NCBI GenBank assembly: GCA_018664265.1
Contig: JABJOR010000516.1
Span: 1-15,964, forward strand
Direction: 5' to 3'
DNA length: 15,964 nucleotides
DNA from: Rhodospirillales bacterium
Lineage (GTDB): Bacteria; Pseudomonadota; Alphaproteobacteria; Rhodospirillales; Casp-alpha2
Shown here: positions 1 to 7,041 of the stretch, piece after piece
Position numbering within the stretch: the stretch's first letter is position 1
How the letters are laid out: each line of letters starts with the position of its first letter
Position numbers and translations under genes: made by a program
Notes under the pieces: generated by a model
What the model saw: only the letters and a program-made list of their open reading frames with translations
Told to the model about the DNA's origin: nothing
Databases searched by the model: none

Positions 1-1
1 C

Positions 2-18
2 CATGAGATGATGCTCCT
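2..18 (-). promoter_or_regulatory. Ribosome-binding site and start codon of a probable next operon gene
   Basis: On the minus strand AGGAG lies at 18-14, followed after nine bases by ATG at 4-2, so a further minus-strand gene probably begins at the window edge, about 115 bases beyond the racemase-like gene. Only the first codon is inside the window, so its product cannot be named. Confidence 0.4.
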
Positions 19-133
19 GTCATGTGTGAGTTGAAGTCTTTACAGACTAACCCACTGGGGAAGCAGCCGGTCCATCCCATTAGCAGTCATTTTTATGTGC
101 CATCCTGATCATAAACTCAAATAAATTTCATAA

Positions 134-883
134 CTAAATATAGCCATTATATTGCATTGGAACGACGGCGCGATGCATCCACTCAATGCATGAAATGAAA
201 TCAAAAACGGGCAGACCGGTCTCTTTATTCACATCTGCGGCATACGGTGGGAAAGATGTGCACTCAAGAAGCACAGCCCCTATATTTAGATCTTGGACGC
301 GGGCGCGTGAAATACCGTTTAAAATATCATCACGTAGCTCATCTGTTTCGAGGGTGGTACCGGTTGCGCACATACAAATGGAATTGAAGGCAACAGAATT
401 GTCCAGTCCTACAAGTGTAATACGATCAGACATATCTACGTTTACAGCCGAAAAAAATTCAGTTGATAACAGCTTCGCTGAAGCCGTAACAACCGCGATT
501 GATTGATCCGGCCGTAGCATCTGTCGAATAATCGGAATCATCATCAACGGGGATGTCATCACCGGGATACTGACTGATTTTGCTATAACTTCCTGAATTA
601 GCGAGAAGAAACCACAGCACATAGCAATGGCCCGGACGCCGGCACGTTCAAGTTCCTGAGCGGCATTGATACACACCTGCACCTCTGGCGTATAACTCCC
701 GTCTTCACAGGTTAATGGGGGATAAGGATTATCTTCTAGTTCGGGGATCTGACGTAGCAGGACAGGAAATGGATATGTGGTAGCATTCCCAACGTCGCCG
801 GGCGGCATTGGAAATCGTTTATTATCGAACATCAAAATGCCGATACTGTATCCTTGGAATGAGTGACCACCTTCGACAATCAT
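134..883 (-). CDS. Asp/Glu/hydantoin racemase superfamily protein
   Basis: A 249-residue protein with the two-cysteine layout of the aspartate/glutamate racemase superfamily (amino-acid racemases, hydantoin racemase, maleate isomerase, arylmalonate decarboxylase). The first half ends a strand in AMCCGF (Cys89/Cys90). The second half carries ECTSFPPYA (Cys208), where the second catalytic cysteine is expected. It is cytoplasmic, with no signal peptide. I chose the ATG at 883 because GAAGGG (896-891) sits seven bases upstream. An ATG at 889 and a TTG at 898 are in frame but poorly spaced. It follows the Mo oxidoreductase gene by 26 bases and is the third gene of that operon. The superfamily is clear. 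Whether it racemises an amino acid or isomerises or decarboxylates a diacid cannot be read from the sequence. EutA of ectoine loci and NicE of nicotinate loci belong to the same superfamily. Confidence 0.82.
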   Translation of the reverse strand: MIVEGGHSFQGYSIGILMFDNKRFPMPPGDVGNATTYPFPVLLRQIPELEDNPYPPLTCEDGSYTPEVQVCINAAQELERAGVRAIAMCCGFFSLIQEVIAKSVSIPVMTSPLMMIPIIRQMLRPDQSIAVVTASAKLLSTEFFSAVNVDMSDRITLVGLDNSVAFNSICMCATGTTLETDELRDDILNGISRARVQDLNIGAVLLECTSFPPYAADVNKETGLPVFDFISCIEWMHRAVVPMQYNGYI

Positions 884-909
884 ATTCATACCCTTCAAAT
901 CAGCTACCG

Positions 910-2964
910 TTACCGTATTCTCTCCACTTTGACCGCGACGCCTTTCTGAACAGGGAAGCCATCAATAGGATCAAGAATATCGTCGTGAGTCAGGACATTG
1001 ATATTGGCCTCTTTCCAACCGTGGGTGGCTTGCAAGACACCGGGAATAATCTCTTGGCGAGATACGATTTTAACAGGAATTTCTATGCTTCCGATTGCCG
1101 AAGACAGCTTGACCGTCTCACCGTCGGTAATGCCGCTTCCATCTGCATCATCGGGGTGCATTTCGACCTGCGGCCCTGGAACTTCTGCGCGGAACCGCCC
1201 TACCCCACGATAGCTACTGTGATAACTAAGGTGATTACGCGCACCCGTAATTAATGAGAATGGATATTCCGGTTTTGGGCTACGGATATAGTACGGAGCC
1301 TTATATTCCCCAACCTCTTCATACCCGTTTGCGACCAAATAAGAAGATGCAAACTCGACTTTACCCGAGGGCGTAGTCAGAGGCCTGTGTTGCCATTTTT
1401 TGTGCTTGATGGCCTGATACTGAACGGCTTTTGATGTGTTTTGCAAATCCTTGAAATCAACATCTGTGCTTTGAAGCAACCATTCGTTCAGAACGCTTTC
1501 GTCTTCCCAAGGAAAATGCTCTCCAAAATCCATGCGGTGAGCTATGTCATGCCAGAACTGGTATTCATCCTGCACACCGGGAATGGATTGAACCCGTGTG
1601 CTCATACTGACCGACTGAATGGCTGCGTAGGTGTACAGCTCCGTACGCTCAAGAAATGTTGCAGCAGGCAAGATATAATCTGCCAGCTGTGCGGTTTCAG
1701 TCATGAACAATTCACGCACCACGAACAAATCAAGTGCTGACAGTGCTTTGCGAACTTTTTCCGAATTTGGATTGGTCATGACCGGGTTGGCCGCCGTCAT
1801 GATCATGCCTCTGAGAGAATACGGATCACCAGTCAGGATCGCATCGAGCGCCGTCATGGTGTTGCATTCCTGACGGAAGTCATGAAGCACCGGGAATTTC
1901 TCTCCGTCGACCCGTTTGAGTTGCTGCAGGGGGATTTCTTCATAAAGCGCCAGAGATTGCTGCCCAAGGCCATCGGCCTGCAAGGAGCCGCCTTCCATAT
2001 CAAAGGAGCCGCACAGTGCATCCAGATAGGCAATGGCACGTGTGTTGTTGACGCCGTTTTCATAATGCTCAACACCATTTCCCGTATACTGCGCAACACG
2101 GGAGCCGGCCTGATGCATAAGCGCCGCAACCTTGATAACGGTTTGCGCCGGAACACCGGTTTGCGCCTCGACGGCCTCCGGGGTAAAGTCCTTGGCATAG
2201 ACGGCAACTTTATCAAATCCAACGGTATAGTTTTTGACAAAATCCTTGTCGTACCAATCATTGGCGATCAGCTGATGTGCCAGCCCCCAGGCCAGTGCGC
2301 CATCAGTTCCGGGCTTTGGTTTTACATGGATGTCAGCCTGACGGGCAATTGTGGAAAGCCGGGGGTCGATAACAACCAAAGTCGCGCCACGCTCGCGACC
2401 TTTTAAAATCTGCCGGGTCAGGGGTGGGTGAGCCGCTGGTGGGTTTGCCCCCCACAATATCATACAGCGTGAGTTACGGAAATCCGGTTTGGGCCAACAC
2501 CCATAGACAAGCGACCAACCAATTTCACGCGTGCAAAAACATAATGAATCCACGGATAAATAATTTGGTGTTCCAAGTGCCCGGCAAAATCGTTTTGCTA
2601 AATCTTCCTGTTGATTAAAGGAAGTGGCTTCCCCCTTCCAGACGGACATGGTTTCAGGGCCATAGTTCGATTGCAGGTCGCCAACACGATCTGCAATTTC
2701 ATCCAGTGCCTGTTCCAGATCAATTTCCTTCCAGCCAGAACCAACCTTTTTTAGCGGGCGCATCAAACGATCAGGGTGATTGACAATTTCAACAGCGCCA
2801 CCGGCCTTGGAACAAATCCGGCCCTGATTCCAGGGATGATCAGGGTAGCTTTCTATATCGGAAATCTGTCCACTTACATCACGGTGCACCGTAATGGCGC
2901 AGTGGTTATCACACATCCGGCAAAACGTATTGACCGGGGAAAAGTTTCGCGACATCTCAGTCAT
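910..2964 (-). CDS. Molybdopterin (Mo/W-bis-MGD) oxidoreductase, catalytic subunit
   Basis: A 684-residue member of the DMSO-reductase superfamily. An N-terminal [4Fe-4S] site has the spacing C15-x2-C18-x3-C22-x28-C51, followed by Lys53, which usually helps electron transfer to the cofactor. The probable metal ligand lies in SLCFCTREIGW. Cys142 fits the usual ligand position, and Cys144 makes an uncommon CxC. The middle holds cofactor-binding segments such as LWGANPPAAHPP and VVIDPRLSTIARQAD. The C-terminal molydopterin-dinucleotide-binding domain includes LITGARNHLSYHSSYR. There is no Tat leader, so it should act in the cytoplasm. The ATG at 2964 follows GGGAGAGAG. It overlaps the ferredoxin gene by eight bases, so the two are translationally coupled and probably form a complex. 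Relatives include thiosulfate/polysulfide reductases, formate dehydrogenase-like enzymes and acetylene hydratase. The substrate is not predictable. An NAD(P)/FAD protein at 14222-15502 may complete the chain. Confidence 0.93.
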   Translation of the reverse strand: MTEMSRNFSPVNTFCRMCDNHCAITVHRDVSGQISDIESYPDHPWNQGRICSKAGGAVEIVNHPDRLMRPLKKVGSGWKEIDLEQALDEIADRVGDLQSNYGPETMSVWKGEATSFNQQEDLAKRFCRALGTPNYLSVDSLCFCTREIGWSLVYGCWPKPDFRNSRCMILWGANPPAAHPPLTRQILKGRERGATLVVIDPRLSTIARQADIHVKPKPGTDGALAWGLAHQLIANDWYDKDFVKNYTVGFDKVAVYAKDFTPEAVEAQTGVPAQTVIKVAALMHQAGSRVAQYTGNGVEHYENGVNNTRAIAYLDALCGSFDMEGGSLQADGLGQQSLALYEEIPLQQLKRVDGEKFPVLHDFRQECNTMTALDAILTGDPYSLRGMIMTAANPVMTNPNSEKVRKALSALDLFVVRELFMTETAQLADYILPAATFLERTELYTYAAIQSVSMSTRVQSIPGVQDEYQFWHDIAHRMDFGEHFPWEDESVLNEWLLQSTDVDFKDLQNTSKAVQYQAIKHKKWQHRPLTTPSGKVEFASSYLVANGYEEVGEYKAPYYIRSPKPEYPFSLITGARNHLSYHSSYRGVGRFRAEVPGPQVEMHPDDADGSGITDGETVKLSSAIGSIEIPVKIVSRQEIIPGVLQATHGWKEANINVLTHDDILDPIDGFPVQKGVAVKVERIR

Positions 2965-3439
2965 TATTCTCTCTCCCGAACATAACAGCTAGCCTGTTGT
3001 CGTGCTGGTTGCGATTGGCAAGGGGAACGGCTTCTTCGCTCTCGAACTCAAGGGCGCCGGGGAAGCAATGCTGAACACATTTTGGATTACCGCCGCAAAG
3101 ATCACATTTGAAACAGGTCAATTTTTCCGTATCAAAATTGATGGCGCCGAATGGGCAAGCGAGCATGCACATTTTGCAACCTATGCAGCGATTGGCATCG
3201 ATGAGAACAGCGTCTGTATCGGCGCTGCGGCTTATTGCTGCTGCCGGACAAACTTCCATGCACCATGCTTTGCGACAGTGCACGCATGTCATGGGAATAC
3301 AGGCTGATTTGTCAGGATAGTGATTTACACTAATGGCGGAGTTTCGGTGATCATAATCTCCTGTGCGATGGAAAGCACAGGCATTTTCACAATGACCACA
3401 AGCAACACACTTGCGGGGGTCCATTGTAACAATTTTCAT
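2957..3439 (-). CDS. 4Fe-4S ferredoxin-type electron-transfer subunit (four clusters)
   Basis: A 160-residue polyferredoxin of the DmsB/HycB type. Four cysteine groups are visible: C11-x2-C14-x2-C17-x3-C21; C52-x2-C55-x4-C60-x3-C64; C85-x2-C88-x2-C91-x3-C95; and C109-x2-C112-x8-C121-x3-C125. This predicts four [4Fe-4S] clusters forming a wire from the Mo enzyme to a partner. I chose the ATG at 3439 because a near-perfect GGGGAGG (3451-3445) lies five bases before it. A GTG at 3460 is in frame but would put this Shine-Dalgarno inside the gene. No signal peptide or membrane segment is present, so the complex should be soluble and cytoplasmic. It is the first gene of the minus-strand operon, and the palindrome at 3507-3518 lies 68 bases upstream. 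Its last eight bases overlap the Mo subunit gene. Function as the electron-transfer subunit of that enzyme is inferred from gene order and the cluster pattern. Confidence 0.92.
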   Translation of the reverse strand: MKIVTMDPRKCVACGHCENACAFHRTGDYDHRNSAISVNHYPDKSACIPMTCVHCRKAWCMEVCPAAAISRSADTDAVLIDANRCIGCKMCMLACPFGAINFDTEKLTCFKCDLCGGNPKCVQHCFPGALEFESEEAVPLANRNQHDNRLAVMFGRENND

Positions 3440-3488
3440 TTTTTCCTCCCCATTTTTCACCTTTTCATACAGGAGTGCCTTTTAAATT

Positions 3489-3518
3489 CTTGACGGTCAA
3501 GCAAAACTGTGATCACAG
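3489..3518. promoter_or_regulatory. Operator-like inverted repeats in the divergent promoter region
   Basis: CTTGAC-G-GTCAAG (3489-3501) is followed by the perfect 12-bp palindrome CTGTGATCACAG (3507-3518), midway between the divergent start codons at 3439 and 3598. The same TTGAC box and the same palindrome recur at 8841-8870 before the transporter operon, with nearly the same spacing (12 and 11 bases between TTGAC and CTGTG). Repetition of this arrangement before two related transcription units supports one regulator acting at both. The spacer-free TGTG-ATCACA form is not the CRP/FNR site (TGTGA-N6-TCACA). It could suit a GntR- or MarR-type dimer, but that is a guess. I see no good -10 box at normal distance from TTGAC. 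A possible -10 (TATAGT) lies at 3541-3546 for the rightward operon. Confidence 0.65.
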
Positions 3519-3597
3519 ATAGTCTATGGAAATAAATACATATAGTTTACGATATAGCAACGCTTAAATTCGTTCCTGCAATTATTTGGATTTATCA

Positions 3598-4689
3598 ATG
3601 GATAATAACAATTGGATTAGTGACCCAAAAGCTGGCGCACAAAATTTATTGGCTGATTGTGTCGGGTTAAAACCTGGAGAAACCCTTTTACTTGTTCGCG
3701 AAGATGCCCGGCATGGAAAATATGACGAGGCTGCCGGGGACGTTGTCGCAGAAGTTGCCGCGGAAATGGGTGCCCATGTTTTTCAGATTTTATCCCCTCC
3801 AATGTCCGGCCCAGAATCTTTCCCCGATGTTCTTGGCGGTGCCCTGCAACAAGCAGACCACGCAGTTTTTTTCAGCGGCATAGGGGATCAGATACGATTT
3901 AGCAAATATACCAGTAAGCAAACAGCGAGCATGTGTTACGCCCTTGATGTTGATCTTTTGGGGTCTCCATTTTGCTCCGTCCCGCACAGTCTTATGAAAA
4001 AAGTTGCGGCTTCGCTTCGACAACAATTGTCCCAAGGTGGAGAATGGAACATTACGTGCCCTCTGGGCACGGATCTAAAGGGCTATCTGGAACCCTATCT
4101 TGTTGAAGATAAAGACCCTAATGCCTTCACTGTAGAGTTATTCCCGTTGGGGATTTTGCCGCCAATTTCAGCGTCGACCATGAATGGTAGGGTGGCGACA
4201 AAATGGATTATGTCTACACAAAACCGTCAGTATGAACCCAGTGGTATGGTTCTTGATGATCATGTGTTTATTGATATCCAGCAAGGCCGATTGACTGAAA
4301 TTAGCGGCCCAGCCTCCTTATCTGAAAAAGTTCAACAGCATTATAGTCACGTTGCAGGCTTGTTCGATATTGATCGAGACTATATCCATTCATGGCACAC
4401 CGGAATTCACCCAAAGACTCATTACACGGGCAGTGTCCATGATGACATGACACGTTGGGGAACTGTGACATTCAACAGTCCGCGTTATACCCATATCCAC
4501 ACATGTGGTGACTATCCTCCCGGTGAAATCGCCCTTGTCATGATTGATGCGACGATCACCTTGAATGATGAACCTCTCTGGCAGGATGGCAAATTTGTAT
4601 TTTTGGAAAGATCCGAGGTCGTGTCATTGTTGAAAGATTACCCGGGCCATGAAGGTGCATTTGAAATGTTGTGGAATATTGGACTCTGA
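3598..4689 (+). CDS. M29 aminopeptidase / 2,5-dihydroxypyridine dioxygenase-like metalloprotein
   Basis: A 363-residue protein whose general plan resembles the fold shared by M29 aminopeptidases and the non-haem iron enzyme NicX (2,5-dihydroxypyridine 5,6-dioxygenase). The N-terminal part has NLLADCVGLKPGETLLLVRED. The C-terminal part has FPLGILPPISASTMNGRV, then a histidine-rich region (His264, His267, His271, His275, His299, His301), then a tail ending LNDEPLWQDGKF. Two M29 metal positions look altered: the glutamate of the PTGEVF-type motif is replaced in PLGILPP, and the late HxD motif reads M315-I-D317. The classic di-metal aminopeptidase site is therefore probably absent, and a different metal site from the histidine cluster is possible. 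The ATG at 3598 has only a weak TTGGA upstream; an in-frame TTG at 3586 is the alternative. It is the first gene of the rightward operon, 80 bases after the palindrome. Family assignment is moderate; the reaction is unknown. Confidence 0.6.
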   Translation: MDNNNWISDPKAGAQNLLADCVGLKPGETLLLVREDARHGKYDEAAGDVVAEVAAEMGAHVFQILSPPMSGPESFPDVLGGALQQADHAVFFSGIGDQIRFSKYTSKQTASMCYALDVDLLGSPFCSVPHSLMKKVAASLRQQLSQGGEWNITCPLGTDLKGYLEPYLVEDKDPNAFTVELFPLGILPPISASTMNGRVATKWIMSTQNRQYEPSGMVLDDHVFIDIQQGRLTEISGPASLSEKVQQHYSHVAGLFDIDRDYIHSWHTGIHPKTHYTGSVHDDMTRWGTVTFNSPRYTHIHTCGDYPPGEIALVMIDATITLNDEPLWQDGKFVFLERSEVVSLLKDYPGHEGAFEMLWNIGL

Positions 4690-4691
4690 AC

Positions 4692-4698
4692 GGGGAGG
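4692..4698 (+). promoter_or_regulatory. Ribosome-binding site that fixes a TTG start
   Basis: GGGGAGG lies three bases after the upstream stop codon and five bases before TTG at 4704. It is the strongest Shine-Dalgarno near this junction. No ATG in the frame is suitably placed, so the TTG is the likely initiator. Confidence 0.6.
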
Positions 4699-4703
4699 TT
4701 ATC

Positions 4704-5597
4704 TTGTCGCAAAAGACAATTCTGCTGATTGGTTTGTCTCTATCAAAACTTGATCTTCTGGACACGTTTCAGTCAGTCAATCATCGACTTTTAGCTTACA
4801 TAACCCAAGAAGATGGTACGTCCTTTACAGATCAGACACAAGACCGGGAAATTGAGGCTCACCATACTTTGGGTGCCTGGCTAAAAGATGTAGACGTTAT
4901 TATTCCATTGATTTCTGCTAACGATAGCGCTGACCACGCCACAGTAATGCAAACGTACCAGCGCATCACTCTGGCGCTTCAGGCTTTTCAGGAACCGCAA
5001 CAGGCCCCCCCCCTTCAGCCGTGCTGGATTGATACTGTTGATCCTGATGCGTCGTCTCCGGAGTTGCGCGAGATGTATGAATCGCTGGGCGGCGTTCATG
5101 GCAAAATACATAATCTCTACAAAGCGTTCTCCCTGCAGCCAGCACCCATGATAGCAGCAGATCAACATTACCGAGCTATTCTTCACAATGATGCCAACCA
5201 GTCTGATCCCTGGTTTTTGGAATTGCTATCCTCCCAAGTGGCAATTTTAACAGGGTGCACTTACGCGCTCGCCAATCACGGCGCCAATTTCAAAAAGCTA
5301 TTGGGCGACCCGGCTTTGGGCGAAGACATGCTTGGTGCCGTTCGAGAAGGCGATCTTGAAAACTCCAATTTATTCAATGCAAAGCAATCGGCCTTTTTGA
5401 AGTTTGGTGAAAAACTTACGCTTTGCCCGGATCATATGGATCAGACAGATATTGACGATCTTAGAATCACGGGGGCTACAGACACAGAAATTCTGGAAGC
5501 CGTACAGGCAATAGCCTGCTTTTCTTACTGGACCCGTTTTATTAATGGCCTGGGAATTCAGTTGGGTGACGAGACAATCGGGCGGCTAGATTTATAA
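4704..5597 (+). CDS. Carboxymuconolactone decarboxylase/AhpD-like protein with an extra N-terminal domain
   Basis: A 297-residue protein in two parts. Residues about 105-297 follow the AhpD/CMD 'peroxidase-related enzyme' pattern: ELREMYESLGGVHGKIHNLYKAFSLQP, the helix with the redox motif, and the closing RFINGLGIQLGDE. The usual CxxC-x3-H motif reads C185-T-Y-A188-x3-H192, so the second cysteine is lost and the disulfide peroxidase cycle is unlikely. Residues 1-100 (starting SQKTILLIGLSLSKLDLL) are additional to the usual family length of roughly 180-200 residues. I do not recognise them; they could be a small alpha/beta domain. The two parts meet at a nine-C homopolymer (5005-5013). The start is TTG at 4704, set by GGGGAGG; an upstream in-frame GTG at 4671 lacks one. 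The gene begins 14 bases after its neighbour. It may be an isomerase- or decarboxylase-like step rather than a peroxidase. Confidence 0.75.
   Translation: MSQKTILLIGLSLSKLDLLDTFQSVNHRLLAYITQEDGTSFTDQTQDREIEAHHTLGAWLKDVDVIIPLISANDSADHATVMQTYQRITLALQAFQEPQQAPPLQPCWIDTVDPDASSPELREMYESLGGVHGKIHNLYKAFSLQPAPMIAADQHYRAILHNDANQSDPWFLELLSSQVAILTGCTYALANHGANFKKLLGDPALGEDMLGAVREGDLENSNLFNAKQSAFLKFGEKLTLCPDHMDQTDIDDLRITGATDTEILEAVQAIACFSYWTRFINGLGIQLGDETIGRLDL
5005..5013 (+). repeat. Nine-C homopolymer inside the CMD-like gene
   Basis: An uninterrupted run of nine cytosines encodes the Ala-Pro-Pro linker (codons 101-103) between the unknown N-terminal domain and the CMD-like domain. Tracts of this length can slip in replication or be miscounted in sequencing. 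The reading frame is intact as given. Confidence 0.7.
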
Positions 5598-5613
5598 TCA
5601 GGGGAGATGCATT

Positions 5614-7023
5614 ATGGCCACAAAACGTGGAGCGAGGCGAAAGCGGCAAGCCACTGAAAAAAAAGCCAGGCCAAACCTGAATGCCAGACTGTCTCTGTTA
5701 AGTTCAAATCAACTTGTACAAATACGCTCAGCCGTGTTGATGGTTCTATGGCAAACCGGCGTTCGCATTGATGACCTTGAAACCCGTAAAATGCTTATAG
5801 CGACGGGTGACTGTAAGGAAGGCACCGATGGCTTTATTCATTTCAACGCTGACATTATCGAACGCTCACTAGAGACCACACCGAAGGAAGTTCGGCTCTA
5901 TGATCGTTCAGGCAATATGAAAGTTCATACAAGTGGTCGCAGCCTTGGCTTTGCTCCCGGTCTCAATTGCCCCAATATTCTGGATCATATTACAGGTGAA
6001 ATTCGCCCCTTTCTGCTTGATGATGTGCGTAACGTTGGCAAGTTGTGTCAGAAACTTGAGATGATCGATGTAGCTGCTTCGCTTGGTTATGATTCTGAAG
6101 CTTCTGCAGATGTTGAAGCGCCGCAAACATTACGAGCGTTGATAGAACAAACAGAAAAACCCGTCCTGTTTATCGGTCATGATGAAGTTGAGGTTGAGGT
6201 TATGTGGGGTATGCTCGCCCAAGAAGTTGGCGGCTGGGATAATCTTGCTGAAAAGCCTTGCGGTATTGATTTAACGGGGCCGTTGTCGCCATTACGCCTG
6301 AGCGATGAAACATGCAGACGGGTTCGCATGGCGGCGCGGTATAATATTCCGACGGCGTGTTATCCGGCAATTTTTCCTGGCATGTCATCCCCGGTAACCA
6401 TGGCAGGAACGATTGTTCAGGCATGCGTTGAATCAATTGCGGGAATTGTCATCAATCAGCTTGAACGACCGGGCGCGCCTATTCTGACCGGTTCTTCTGT
6501 CTTGCCGATGGATATGCGTCAAGCCGATTTGGCCTATGGATCTCCGGAATATGCTTTGGCCAATGCCGCTGCCGTTCAGTTTCTCAGCTATATGGAAATT
6601 CCGGCCTGGAATGGCGGAGGATGTAGTGATGCCCATTCGGTTGATCAGCAAGCAGCCAGCGAAATCGGTGCAAATATGCTCTCGGCGGCTTTGAGCGGGG
6701 CAACCTTTATAAAAAACCTGGGCATGTTATCTGGTGGGAAAACTGGTTCGCTGGAAATGCTGCTGCTGGGACATGAAATGGCAGGCTGGGTATCACGCTA
6801 CGGGGCTAATATTACGGTTGATGCGAATACCATTGCTGCTGAAGTTATTCAACAATCAGCAACCGATAACACCTTTATTCAGTCATCCCATACCCAGGAT
6901 AATTATCTGGCAGAGATGTGGATGCCACCTTTATTCCAACGCAATGATAAAGATGCATGGTTGGAAGCTGGTGCGAAAGACATGCATCAGCGATGCCTGG
7001 ATACATTAAACGACCTGCTTTGA
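5614..7023 (+). CDS. MttB-family (trimethylamine/quaternary-amine) methyltransferase
   Basis: A 469-residue member of the MttB superfamily (COG5598-type), whose known members move a methyl group from a methylated amine or betaine to a corrinoid protein. Recognisable parts are the basic leader RGARRKRQATEKK, VLWQTGVRIDD, GFAPGLNCPNILDHITGEIRPFLLDDVRN, the barrel segment ending WNGGGCSDAHSVDQQAASEIGAN (about 332-354), and a C-terminal tail MPPLFQRNDKDAWLEAGAKDM. No in-frame amber codon is present, so it is a non-pyrrolysine member like MtgB. Cys337 lies in the segment where I would expect pyrrolysine in true MttB, an alignment I could not run. The ATG at 5614 follows GGGGAG by seven bases; the gap from the previous gene is 16 bases. 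No corrinoid protein or reductive activase gene occurs in the window. The substrate is probably an N-methylated or quaternary amine, by family only. Confidence 0.88.
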   Translation: MATKRGARRKRQATEKKARPNLNARLSLLSSNQLVQIRSAVLMVLWQTGVRIDDLETRKMLIATGDCKEGTDGFIHFNADIIERSLETTPKEVRLYDRSGNMKVHTSGRSLGFAPGLNCPNILDHITGEIRPFLLDDVRNVGKLCQKLEMIDVAASLGYDSEASADVEAPQTLRALIEQTEKPVLFIGHDEVEVEVMWGMLAQEVGGWDNLAEKPCGIDLTGPLSPLRLSDETCRRVRMAARYNIPTACYPAIFPGMSSPVTMAGTIVQACVESIAGIVINQLERPGAPILTGSSVLPMDMRQADLAYGSPEYALANAAAVQFLSYMEIPAWNGGGCSDAHSVDQQAASEIGANMLSAALSGATFIKNLGMLSGGKTGSLEMLLLGHEMAGWVSRYGANITVDANTIAAEVIQQSATDNTFIQSSHTQDNYLAEMWMPPLFQRNDKDAWLEAGAKDMHQRCLDTLNDLL

Positions 7024-7041
7024 CACTATAGGACCACCACG

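Noticed and set aside
35..48. Small stem-loop AGTCT/AGACT as terminator of the minus-strand operon
   Set aside because: Five base pairs with no U-tract on the minus strand, and a likely downstream gene start at position 4 argues against termination here.
808..1254. Plus-strand open frame of 148 codons across the Mo enzyme/racemase junction
   Set aside because: Antisense to two supported genes and their ribosome-binding site. Its sequence has no family features.
1882..2406. Plus-strand open frame of 174 codons inside the Mo enzyme gene
   Set aside because: It is a shadow of a strongly supported coding region on the other strand, with no domain signature.
3507..3518. CRP/FNR-type site
   Set aside because: CRP/FNR sites need half-sites separated by about six bases. 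Here the arms abut with no spacer, so the resemblance to TGTGA/TCACA is superficial.
5614..7023. Pyrrolysine-containing true trimethylamine methyltransferase (mttB)
   Set aside because: The frame has no internal amber codon, so it is a non-pyrrolysine superfamily member and the mttB symbol is not justified.
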